Notes: generated by a model from the letters alone, not told the origin. Shown: positions 1-5,737, counted from the stretch's first letter. The stretch: 7,603 bases of DNA from CAYMSF01 sp964542255 (GCA_964542255.1 CAZITV010000116.1:1-7603); one strand, 5' to 3'. Made by a program: numbers and translations.

Positions 1-408
1 TATTCCAATCCCGATATTGATACTATGTTATGCGGAATGACCTGTACACAAAACCTTACCGACAGTATTGCTTCGATTCAACGCGGCAAATTTACTGCGG
101 CACAAATGCGGCGCATTGATAATTTTCTGGATGAACAAGGCAAATGCAAGATGTGTACCGGCTGCAACTACTGCATGCCTTGCCCGGTCGGTATTAATAT
201 TCCAGCACTAATGAATATGGCGTTTCATAGCCGCTATTACGGGTTGACTTCGCACATGGCGCAAAACTATACCTGGCATAGTGTGAAAGCAGACGCCTGC
301 ATCCAGTGCCGCCGGTGTGAACAACAATGTACGCAGCGCATTCCCATTGTCAAAGAGCTGGCGGCGATTCATAAAGAACTATCCGCTGCAACAAAAAACT
401 CGAAGTAA
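1..408 (+). CDS. Aldo/keto reductase, C-terminal Fe-S portion (5' truncated)
   Basis: This frame is open from the first base, so the gene begins outside the window and 135 residues are visible. The visible part matches the C-terminal extension of iron-sulfur aldo/keto reductases. The first motif is a cysteine run with the pattern C-x2-C-x2-C-x2-C-x2-C-P (bases 145-186, ending in YCMPCP), followed by GINIP. A second motif, C-x2-C-x2-C-x3-C, lies at bases 298-330, followed by RIPI. In this family the missing N-terminal part is a TIM barrel that uses NAD(P)H, and the clusters are presumed to pass electrons; the substrate cannot be told from this fragment. The second motif ends in CT where the family usually has CP. 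An internal ATG at base 25 is not the likely start, because the family is normally well over 300 residues and the frame is open upstream. No strong terminator follows. A link to the corrinoid genes is only a possibility. Confidence 0.85.
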   Translation, partial: YSNPDIDTMLCGMTCTQNLTDSIASIQRGKFTAAQMRRIDNFLDEQGKCKMCTGCNYCMPCPVGINIPALMNMAFHSRYYGLTSHMAQNYTWHSVKADACIQCRRCEQQCTQRIPIVKELAAIHKELSAATKNSK

Positions 409-766
409 TACCGAACCGCAATCTTATACCAATGAGCGATCAGTCATAGACAATAACGATTAGGAATTTGGCGATGGATTTTGGTTATAAACCGCAGAGC
501 GATATGGATATCGTACGAGGATTTATGGCAAAAATCGGCGCCAAGGACCAATCGTTTGTCAATCAATGAAAGCGAATTGGTATTAAAGCCGTCAAGAATT
601 GCAAAACCGTCTTTGGTATTAAATCCCGTGCGCAGCATTCTTTTTAAAATTCTCGGCCTGCTCAAATATTTCGACTTACTTCTGATCTAATTGTCAAGCA
701 ATTATGGGAAATTATTGCAGCATTATTCCGCATCCTGACATAACGCCCACTAATTTTCTTGCTTCA
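409..766. other. Gene-poor stretch between reductase and AraC gene
   Basis: These 358 bases hold no gene I can support with confidence. Open frames on both strands are short and show no recognisable domain. Visible small structure includes an 11-base direct repeat, TTGGTATTAAA, at 577-587 and 613-623 (36 bases apart), and a perfect palindrome, CGATAT-GG-ATATCG, at 500-513. A weak hairpin GCAAT/ATTGC lies near 698-718, just past the end of the AraC gene, but has no T-tract that would make it a clear terminator. The stretch could be a decayed gene, since the frame starting at 474 continues with only two stops to about 742, or plain intergenic DNA between convergent genes. Confidence 0.5.
474..569 (+). 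CDS. Doubtful 31-residue ORF (possible gene remnant)
   Basis: An ATG at 474 is preceded by TAGGAAT (461-467), a plausible ribosome binding site at suitable spacing, and opens a 31-residue frame ending at a TGA (567-569). The predicted peptide is soluble and polar and has no motif I recognise. The same frame continues past the TGA for about 25 codons to a TAA, then stays open again, which would fit a broken longer gene. Other genes here use TGA as a stop (for example the activator at 4202-4204), so recoding is not suggested. It may equally be chance. Confidence 0.15.
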   Translation: MDFGYKPQSDMDIVRGFMAKIGAKDQSFVNQ

Positions 767-1693
767 TCAGATAATTCTTTTGCCGGTTTTGGCGCGGAGC
801 CGGTATTTTGCTGGAGAGACGCCGTAAAATTTTTTAAAGAGATGATAAAACCGGCTCAGGCTTTGAAAATGCAGTTCATAAGCAATATTGCTGATTTCCT
901 CGTTTTCGTCTGCCAATTGCCGTGCAGCGTAATTAATCCGCAATTCATTAATGTATTCAGTTGGTGATTTGCCGATATAGCGCCGAAAAGATTTGCATAA
1001 GTGTTCCGGGGTGCATCCGGCGAGATGCTGCATTCGTTTTAAACCTTTGATGAAATTTTCCGGATTGCGCATTCGCTGACAGACATCTTCGAGCCATTGT
1101 GGAATTCGTTGTTCTTTGAGTGCATAAGCGTCATCGAGGAAAAACTTTGTGAATAAATCGGCCAGAACAATTTTCAATTTTATTTTTTTAATGGCGGAGG
1201 TATTGGTGGAGGAATTTATTGTCAGCAGCCTGGTACTCAGCTCGTTGGCTTCGTGTCCGTCAAGCTGAAAGATCGGCGGCAGCACTGGTTCAGTAAATTT
1301 TTGCAGGAACATATCATCTTCAACATAACGACTCAGTGTTAAAAACAGTTCTAATTGAAATGCGATAATAATCATCTCACACGGTTTCTCTTCAAATGGT
1401 TCAAAGCCATGCCGGTCACTGGGACGGATAAACACCAATGAATCTTTGGTCAACAACTGCCGTTCGCCGTTAGCGCGGTGATAAATTTTACCACTCAAAA
1501 TTAGGATAATTTCCGCAAACTCATGGCAATGAGCAACAGTTCCGGAGAGCGGCAGTGAATGATAGTTAATATTGCCGCCGGAGGGGATGAGCGCTTGACG
1601 CCTGCCCCGATTCCAAGTTATGGAGTGAAATGAAACATTGCCGCCCACCGCGCCTTCGATAAATGTATCGCTTTCAAATTCTTTAATTTTCAT
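767..1693 (-). CDS. AraC-family transcriptional regulator with cupin sensor domain
   Basis: The 308-residue protein has the usual AraC two-domain layout and length. The N-terminal half is a cupin-like ligand domain: the HCHEFAEI segment (H55, H57, E58) is followed by a LILSG turn and a second strand block around residues 84-98 (FIRPSDRHGF). Residues 215-300 form the DNA-binding domain with two helix-turn-helix units. The first is around LAGCTPEHLCKSFRRYIGKSP. The second is around ISNIAYELHFQSLSRFYHLF, followed by the family signature KKFYGVSPAKYR. It is divergent from the corrinoid protein gene, a layout typical of a local regulator, so it probably controls that gene in response to a small molecule, perhaps the methyl donor. 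The ATG at 1693 lies next to a weak upstream AGG. The overall pattern resembles cupin-type sugar-responsive AraC proteins such as ChbR, so a sugar ligand is an alternative. The ligand cannot be read from the sequence. Confidence 0.9.
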   Translation of the reverse strand: MKIKEFESDTFIEGAVGGNVSFHSITWNRGRRQALIPSGGNINYHSLPLSGTVAHCHEFAEIILILSGKIYHRANGERQLLTKDSLVFIRPSDRHGFEPFEEKPCEMIIIAFQLELFLTLSRYVEDDMFLQKFTEPVLPPIFQLDGHEANELSTRLLTINSSTNTSAIKKIKLKIVLADLFTKFFLDDAYALKEQRIPQWLEDVCQRMRNPENFIKGLKRMQHLAGCTPEHLCKSFRRYIGKSPTEYINELRINYAARQLADENEEISNIAYELHFQSLSRFYHLFKKFYGVSPAKYRLRAKTGKRII

Positions 1694-1738
1694 GTTTTAT
1701 ATCGCCTATTTTAAATTTATGAAAAAATTCTGCATATT

Positions 1739-1810
1739 TATTAATATAGAGCAAAAATTAACAAAATAAAACAAGAAACGGCTAAAATTTTATGATAGAA
1801 TATTAATATA
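1739..1810. repeat. Two copies of TATTAATATA in the divergent promoter region
   Basis: The 10-mer TATTAATATA occurs at 1739-1748 and again at 1801-1810, 62 bases apart, close to six helical turns. The core TATTAATA is self-complementary. AraC-family proteins often bind paired sites in the spacer between their own gene and the target, so these could be operators. The region is very AT-rich, so chance is a serious alternative. Confidence 0.25.
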
Positions 1811-1812
1811 AT
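1807..1812 (+). promoter_or_regulatory. Candidate -10 box for the corrinoid protein gene
   Basis: A consensus TATAAT sits 51 bases upstream of the chosen ATG. No good -35 hexamer is found 16-18 bases upstream, where the sequence is A-rich. A weak -35 fits a promoter that needs an activator, such as the divergent AraC protein. Other -10-like hexamers lie nearby (TAGAAT at 1796-1801, TATGAT at 1791-1796), so the exact start site is uncertain. Confidence 0.45.
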
Positions 1813-1820
1813 GAAAAAAA

Positions 1821-1835
1821 TTGGGTGCGACCCAA
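1821..1835. promoter_or_regulatory. Perfect palindrome TTGGGT-GCG-ACCCAA before the corrinoid gene
   Basis: This is a perfect 6-base inverted repeat around a 3-base centre, GC-rich in an otherwise AT-rich spacer. It lies just downstream of the TATAAT box, so it would be at the very 5' end of the transcript if that box is used. It could be an operator for a dimeric repressor, or a 5' hairpin that protects the mRNA. It is too short and lacks a T-tract to be a terminator. Confidence 0.4.
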
Positions 1836-1851
1836 AGAAACATTAAACACT

Positions 1852-1855
1852 GGAG
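1852..1855 (+). promoter_or_regulatory. Ribosome binding site that sets the corrinoid gene start
   Basis: GGAG lies 8 bases before the ATG at 1864, the ideal distance. An in-frame GTG at 1825 would add 13 residues but lies inside the palindrome and lacks such a site. The ATG at 1864 is therefore preferred. Confidence 0.7.
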
Positions 1856-1863
1856 ATGTTAAA

Positions 1864-2481
1864 ATGATTGATTTCGAAGCTCTGAAAAAGGCCGTAATGA
1901 CAGGAAAAAGAAATGATGTTGCAGCAATCGTGCAAGCCGCGATTGACGGAAAAGAAGACATCAACCAAATCCTGGATCAGGGAATGATTCCGGCGATGCG
2001 TGAGATTGGCGACAAATTTTCACGTAATGAAGTTTATGTTCCTGAATTGTTAATTGCAGCACGTGCGATGCAGGCTGGTTTGTCATTGATTGAACCGTTA
2101 CTGGCAAGTTCCGGCAGAAAATCATTGGGCAAAGTTGCGATTGGTACCGTTAAAGGTGACTTGCATGATATTGGCAAGAACCTCGTTGCGATTATGTTGA
2201 AGGGTGCTGGTTATGACGTGATTGACCTCGGCGTCAACTGCGATACCGAAAAATACAAAGGTGCCTTGGAACAGGGCGCACAGATTTTGGCGTGCAGCGC
2301 ACTGCTGACCACCACGATGCCGTATATGAAAGAAGTCGTCAATGCATTCAAGGGCAAAGCCAAAATTATTATCGGCGGCGCTCCGGTAACACAAGCATTT
2401 GCTGATGAAATCGGCGCAGACGGTTACAGCGATGACGCTAACGGCGCGGTAAAATTAGTTGATAGATTGATGAAAGGCTAA
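1864..2481 (+). CDS. Methyltransferase corrinoid protein (B12-binding, MtaC/MtbC-type)
   Basis: The 205-residue protein has the standard two-part layout and length of methyl-carrying corrinoid proteins. Residues 1-85 form the helical cap domain, with the segment MIPAMREIGDKFSRNEVYVPELL typical of the family. Residues 88-205 form the Rossmann-like cobalamin domain. The cobalt ligand motif D-x-H-x-x-G is at D99-H101-G104 (GDLHDIGKN); H101 would coordinate the cobalt from below. SALLTT (145-150) and GGAPV (171-175) are the other expected cobalamin contacts. In the known systems such a protein accepts a methyl group from a substrate-specific methyltransferase, carries it as methyl-Co(III), and gives it to a second methyltransferase that serves tetrahydrofolate or coenzyme M. 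The substrate (methylamine, glycine betaine, methoxylated compound, methanol) cannot be told from this subunit. It is cytoplasmic. The divergent AraC gene upstream and the activator gene downstream support the role. Confidence 0.93.
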   Translation: MIDFEALKKAVMTGKRNDVAAIVQAAIDGKEDINQILDQGMIPAMREIGDKFSRNEVYVPELLIAARAMQAGLSLIEPLLASSGRKSLGKVAIGTVKGDLHDIGKNLVAIMLKGAGYDVIDLGVNCDTEKYKGALEQGAQILACSALLTTTMPYMKEVVNAFKGKAKIIIGGAPVTQAFADEIGADGYSDDANGAVKLVDRLMKG

Positions 2482-2501
2482 TCTTTTCATGTAAATCTAG
2501 A

Positions 2502-2542
2502 CGGCATAACTCCGGAACCCTGGGGTTATGCTGTTTTTGTTT
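2502..2542 (+). terminator. Intrinsic terminator after the corrinoid protein gene
   Basis: The arms GCATAACTCC (2504-2513) and GGGGTTATGC (2522-2531) pair over ten positions with one T-G wobble around an 8-base loop. The stem can extend by two more pairs at its base. A T-rich tract, TGTTTTTGTTT, follows directly (2532-2542). It lies 20 bases after the corrinoid stop and about 70 bases before the activator gene. It should end most transcripts, so the activator would be made by read-through or from its own promoter, which I cannot identify. Confidence 0.8.
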
Positions 2543-2614
2543 AATAGCGAAACCTGAAGCCTGCCAGGGTTACCGGTCATGGCTCGGCAGTAAACCGGAA
2601 AGCACAGAATTAAT

Positions 2615-4204
2615 ATGCTTGTAAAACTTGAAGACCTTTCCTCATTTCCCATCGAGAACCCGGAGAATTTTGATTCTCTGGCTGATGCGTTGCGGGAATA
2701 CGGGCTGCCGCTTGACCTGCGCTGTTCAGGAGAAGGCATTTGCGGCAAGTGTGAAATATTACTTGAACACGGTAAATTTCAAGTTGAACAGGAGAATATT
2801 GAAATACAATGCGGTCAACCACAGACGGTAAAATCCTGCCGTGTCAAAGCGCTTAACGCGGACGGAGTCATCTTTGTTCCCGCCAAGTCGCTGGCAAACA
2901 CCAGCGATGTGCAAAGCTCTCATGACTATAAAGTCAAAGCCTTCAGGAAAGATGCCGCCGTGTCCGGATTGGCTGTGGCGATTGACATTGGCACAACAAC
3001 CGTGGCGGTGTCGCTGGTTGACGCAAATCACGGCAGCGTTATTTGTTCTGCTTCAAATTATAACCGCCAATTCCTCTATGGCGACAATGTCATCTCACGT
3101 ATCTCTTACGCTTCTGAAAGCCCGGAAAACCTTTTTGAACTGCAGCAGTGCGTCATTAAAGACACCATCAACCCGCTAATTAATAAAGTTTGTCTTCAGG
3201 CCAAACGCGATAAAAACGAAATTTCTCAAGTCAGTGTGGCGGCGAACACCGTGATGACGCATCTTTTTTTCGGCATTTCTCCCGCCAGTATCGGGGTAAT
3301 GCCGTTTGAACCAGAGTTAAAAGTATTCCCCGAACTAAAAGCGGTGACGCTTGGTTTACTGGTTGCGCCGGATGCGGTTGTCAGGGCTTTGCCTGCGGCA
3401 TCCGGTTATATTGGCGGAGATATTGTCGCGGGAGTGGCAGTTTCCGGCATTAACGAGTTGAATGGCGTTGCCGCATTATTAGACATTGGCACTAATTGTG
3501 AAACTGTACTGTTCAACGGCAAACAGTTATTTTCCTGTGCTTCCGCGGCAGGTCCGGCATTTGAAGGCGCCGGCATTGGCTGCGGCTGCCGGGCGGCGGC
3601 AGGGGCAATTGAACATATAAGTTTTGACCGCAGCCTGGAATACAAAATCGCGGTCATCGGCAATATCGCGCCAAACGGTATTTGCGGTTCTGCCATGATT
3701 GATTTTGTCGCCAATGGCCGCGATTGCGGTCTAATCAACGAATTAGGCAGATTTGATGTGGAACTTTTGCAGACGGCCGGCAAACTGATGATACTTGAAG
3801 GCGGCATCAATGCCTGCCGCATCAGCAGCAATCCGGACATTTATGTTTCCGAAAAGGACCTTGAACAGATACTCAAGGCTAAAGCGGCAGTTTATTCGGG
3901 TCTGCAAACGCTATGTGAATGTCAAGGTTTTTCATTCAAGGATCTCACCAAGCTCTACCTTGCCGGAGGATTCGCGCAATATATCAATTATGGCAATGCA
4001 GTGAAAATCGGGATGCTGCCGGACATTACTGCTGACCAACTGGAGATAATCGGCAACAGCTCGCTCGCCGGTGCGGTGCAGAATGCCATGGACTCAACCG
4101 CAATGAGCAGAATGATAAAAATTTCTACAGAAATTCATGATATTGTGTTGAATACTGTGCCGGAATTTGAATATAACTATATTGACGCGTTAATGCTGCC
4201 CTGA
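2615..4204 (+). CDS. ATP-dependent reductive activator of corrinoid proteins (RACo-like, ASKHA domain)
   Basis: The 529-residue protein begins with a 2Fe-2S ferredoxin-like domain. The cysteine pattern is C37-x5-C43-x2-C46 (RCSGEGICGKCE), with a distant fourth cysteine most likely C75 (VKSCRV). After a short linker comes the ASKHA-fold part: phosphate loop 1 DIGTTTVAVSLVD (124-136), phosphate loop 2 LLDIGTNCE (288-296) and the adenosine motif YLAGGFAQYI (448-457). GPAFEGAGIGCGCRAAAGAI (313-332) and NGICGSAMID (354-363) also match the family. Known members use ATP hydrolysis to drive an uphill electron from the Fe-S cluster onto Co(II), restoring active Co(I) in an oxidised corrinoid protein. 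The neighbouring corrinoid protein is the obvious client. At 529 residues it is shorter than well-studied members of roughly 600 or more, mainly in the linker. The ATG at 2615 follows GGAAAG at a rather long distance. It is cytoplasmic. Confidence 0.93.
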   Translation: MLVKLEDLSSFPIENPENFDSLADALREYGLPLDLRCSGEGICGKCEILLEHGKFQVEQENIEIQCGQPQTVKSCRVKALNADGVIFVPAKSLANTSDVQSSHDYKVKAFRKDAAVSGLAVAIDIGTTTVAVSLVDANHGSVICSASNYNRQFLYGDNVISRISYASESPENLFELQQCVIKDTINPLINKVCLQAKRDKNEISQVSVAANTVMTHLFFGISPASIGVMPFEPELKVFPELKAVTLGLLVAPDAVVRALPAASGYIGGDIVAGVAVSGINELNGVAALLDIGTNCETVLFNGKQLFSCASAAGPAFEGAGIGCGCRAAAGAIEHISFDRSLEYKIAVIGNIAPNGICGSAMIDFVANGRDCGLINELGRFDVELLQTAGKLMILEGGINACRISSNPDIYVSEKDLEQILKAKAAVYSGLQTLCECQGFSFKDLTKLYLAGGFAQYINYGNAVKIGMLPDITADQLEIIGNSSLAGAVQNAMDSTAMSRMIKISTEIHDIVLNTVPEFEYNYIDALMLP

Positions 4205-4222
4205 AGCGGCGCAGGGAGAAAA

Positions 4223-4969
4223 ATGCGATATTGCCTAAATCAATCACCACGAAAACTGTGTGAGGCGGTTGAAGCGGTAATCCCGGCAGAAATGCCGCGG
4301 TTAATTCGCCGTCCTTATAATCACTTTCAGCCCACGATGACCTCATGGTGGCTGGTGCCGTCAGTCGAATTACCGTTCTTCAAATTCGGCAAATTCAGCT
4401 TCAGCTGGGACGAACGCGTGCGCACCACTATCGCCAGCGGACTATATTTGTCGAAAGGTCTCGACCCGTCGCTCGCCAGCGTCTATCCATCAAAAAAAGG
4501 CCGCCGCTTAATCATGACCGATGATTGGGCATGGCATAAATTCACCGCCGATTGCCGCAGCGGCGCCGTTGGTGCCGCCATTCATACCGCCGCGCTAAAC
4601 AGCGCGACTTATTTTGCCGCCAGCATTGAAGCCGGTTACATTGATGACCCCGGATTGTTCGACCCGCAACTGGAACATCCCGAACTGGAGAGCTGCATCC
4701 TTGAATACGACGCGTCCACCAAAACCATGCGCCCAGTCGCGGCGAAACGCAGCGCGGCGCTATGCTTAAAGTCCTTGAACAAGGCAATGTCGCTGGCGGC
4801 ATTTTGCCAGGCGCTGACACATCTGGGGCGCGAAAATTTTTTATGGATGAACGTTTCCCTGGCGGCGCATTACGGAGTGATTGAGAATAGTTCACATCAA
4901 AAAGAAGTTGCCGGCGCGGAGGCGATTTGGCGCCACAGCTTGACGCCGTTTCTACCCTGGATAGGTTAA
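4223..4969 (+). CDS. Conserved-looking protein of unknown function, tryptophan-rich
   Basis: I do not recognise this 248-residue protein. The start is well supported: AGGGAG at 4213-4218 lies at good distance before the ATG, only 18 bases after the activator stop. The gene ends in TAA directly against the ATG of arfB. It has 8 tryptophans (42, 43, 62, 102, 104, 208, 236, 246), 5 cysteines (4, 13, 111, 158, 181, with a sixth at 195) not arranged as a metal-cluster motif, and no signal peptide or clear membrane span. Notable segments are SWWLVPS (41-47), TDDWAWHKF (99-107), an alanine-rich helix-like stretch (115-137), and a second helix-rich stretch (176-200). Its placement suggests co-expression with the corrinoid activator. 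It does not show the features I would expect of the B12-dependent methionine synthase activation domain often found in such loci. A soluble globular cytoplasmic protein is the most that can be said. Confidence 0.8.
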   Translation: MRYCLNQSPRKLCEAVEAVIPAEMPRLIRRPYNHFQPTMTSWWLVPSVELPFFKFGKFSFSWDERVRTTIASGLYLSKGLDPSLASVYPSKKGRRLIMTDDWAWHKFTADCRSGAVGAAIHTAALNSATYFAASIEAGYIDDPGLFDPQLEHPELESCILEYDASTKTMRPVAAKRSAALCLKSLNKAMSLAAFCQALTHLGRENFLWMNVSLAAHYGVIENSSHQKEVAGAEAIWRHSLTPFLPWIG

Positions 4970-5392
4970 ATGCTCAGAATTTCTGAAAATATTGTAATTC
5001 CAGATAGTGAACTCTCCGAGGAGTTTTTTCAAGCATCTGGTCCAGGCGGGCAAAATGTCAACAAAGTGGCAACCGCAGTACGGCTGCGGTTTAACCTGCT
5101 CCAAACCAACTCGCTGCCGGAGTCAGTACGGTTGCGACTGCGCAGCAAAGCCGGCCCCCGTATCAATGCAAATGGGGAACTGGCAATTGAGTCTCAGCGT
5201 TACCGCACCCAGCGCCAAAACCGCGACGACGCAATGCTCCGCCTCGCCAACTTGATTCGCTCCGTATTGATCCCGCCCAAAAAGAGAGTAGCGACAAAAC
5301 CAACCTTTGGTTCTGTTCAGCGCCGTTTACAAGCAAAGCAGCAAAGAAGCGCGGTTAAGCAGACGCGCCATATCAAACCTGATACAGAATAG
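4970..5392 (+). CDS. arfB: Alternative ribosome-rescue factor / peptidyl-tRNA hydrolase ArfB
   Basis: The 140-residue product has the same length as E. coli ArfB (YaeJ) and aligns along its whole length. The release-factor catalytic motif GPGGQNVNK has its GGQ at 26-28, preceded by the typical opening ISENIVIPDSEL. The basic C-terminal tail (from about 104) contains RRL (118-120), K123, S127 and VK (129-130), the same RRLxxKxxxSxVK spacing as E. coli. In the family this tail enters the empty mRNA channel of ribosomes stalled on broken messages, and the GGQ loop then hydrolyses the peptidyl-tRNA. The ATG abuts the TAA of the preceding gene, and a GGATAGG (4959-4965) inside that gene serves as ribosome binding site, so the two are translationally coupled. 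ArfB has no known part in corrinoid chemistry; its position here is probably transcriptional convenience. Confidence 0.95.
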   Translation: MLRISENIVIPDSELSEEFFQASGPGGQNVNKVATAVRLRFNLLQTNSLPESVRLRLRSKAGPRINANGELAIESQRYRTQRQNRDDAMLRLANLIRSVLIPPKKRVATKPTFGSVQRRLQAKQQRSAVKQTRHIKPDTE

Positions 5393-5399
5393 AATTACC

Positions 5400-5446
5400 G
5401 TCATTTTCGTTATAATTAATTTTATTGATTAATTATTAAAAACGAC
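5400..5446 (+). terminator. AT-rich hairpin after arfB, possible weak terminator
   Basis: TAATTAAT (5413-5420) and ATTAATTA (5428-5435) are perfect 8-base inverted repeats around a 7-base loop. Flanking GTC-TTTT (5400-5407) and AAAA-CGAC (5439-5446) can extend the pairing imperfectly. The hairpin sits 20 bases after the arfB stop, where a terminator is expected, but it has almost no GC pairs and no T-tract follows. Bidirectional termination or a protein site are alternatives. Confidence 0.3.
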
Positions 5447-5470
5447 AGGTAGGCATTTGTTTTATTGCCT

Positions 5471-5497
5471 TGTTCAGATTAAATTATATGGTGAACA
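5471..5497. promoter_or_regulatory. Inverted repeat TGTTCA-N15-TGAACA, possible operator
   Basis: The two 6-base half-sites are exact reverse complements with centres 21 bases apart, two helical turns, so a dimer could contact both on one face of the DNA. The right half ends three bases before the TATAAT box, so the repeat covers the place of the -35 element. This is the layout of an operator controlling the exporter gene, although the arms are short. Confidence 0.35.
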
Positions 5498-5500
5498 GAT

Positions 5501-5506
5501 TATAAT
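5501..5506 (+). promoter_or_regulatory. Candidate -10 box for the ABC exporter
   Basis: A consensus TATAAT is present, but no matching -35 hexamer stands 16-18 bases upstream. If used, transcription would begin near 5513 and leave a leader of about 225 bases. Confidence 0.4.
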
Positions 5507-5724
5507 GCTCTTTTGATTTTAGTGCGGATTTTGTGCGTCATATTCGATTTTTTATGCAGTTTTGCTGCACCTCCGGCGTCTTATAACGGCAACGAGCTAT
5601 TCAAAAGAACAATTGGCAATCGGCTCAGAGAAGTGACTATTCAAAAAATAAGCGGTGCACTTGCTGTCAGAGTTGAATACACCAGGCTATTTTTAAATTT
5701 ATGGTGAGAGCATCTCGAATATCC

Positions 5725-5729
5725 AGGAA
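5725..5729 (+). promoter_or_regulatory. Ribosome binding site supporting a GTG start
   Basis: AGGAA ends 8 bases before the GTG at 5738, fixing that codon as the start of the exporter gene. No ATG in frame lies at the position expected from the family's N-terminal length. Confidence 0.6.
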
Positions 5730-5737
5730 CTATAATT

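Larger units (their letters stand above)
5393..5737. other. 345-base spacer upstream of the ABC exporter
   Basis: This stretch has no gene I would call. It contains an AT-rich hairpin near its left end, an inverted repeat at 5471-5497, a TATAAT at 5501-5506, and about 225 bases of presumed leader before the exporter start. Within the leader is a small hairpin TGCAG-TTTTG-CTGCA (5555-5569) of unknown meaning. A 64-codon frame starting at a TTG (5513) has a hydrophobic, signal-peptide-like beginning but no ribosome binding site. Confidence 0.5.

Noticed and set aside
444..690. Overlapping short frames on both strands (444-665 minus, 481-690 plus)
   Set aside because: They overlap one another on opposite strands, show no domain or convincing start, and their apparent internal repeats simply reflect the 11-base DNA repeat.
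704..967. Plus-strand frame of 87 codons
   Set aside because: Most of it is antisense to the C-terminal part of the AraC gene, and it has no recognisable motif.
1825..1863. GTG start at 1825 that would lengthen the corrinoid protein by 13 residues
   Set aside because: It lies inside the perfect palindrome, has no ribosome binding site, and the ATG at 1864 has GGAG at ideal spacing and a family-typical N-terminus.
2841..3840. Long secondary frames on both strands inside the activator gene
   Set aside because: They are shadows of a gene whose own frame carries all Fe-S and ATP-binding motifs.
4542..4895. Minus-strand frame of 117 codons inside the unknown gene
   Set aside because: It is arginine-rich in the way antisense translations are, and the plus frame has the good ribosome binding site and fits tightly between its neighbours.
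5731..5736. Second TATAAT directly before the exporter start
   Set aside because: It lies between the ribosome binding site and the GTG, so it cannot serve as the promoter of this gene; it is probably chance.
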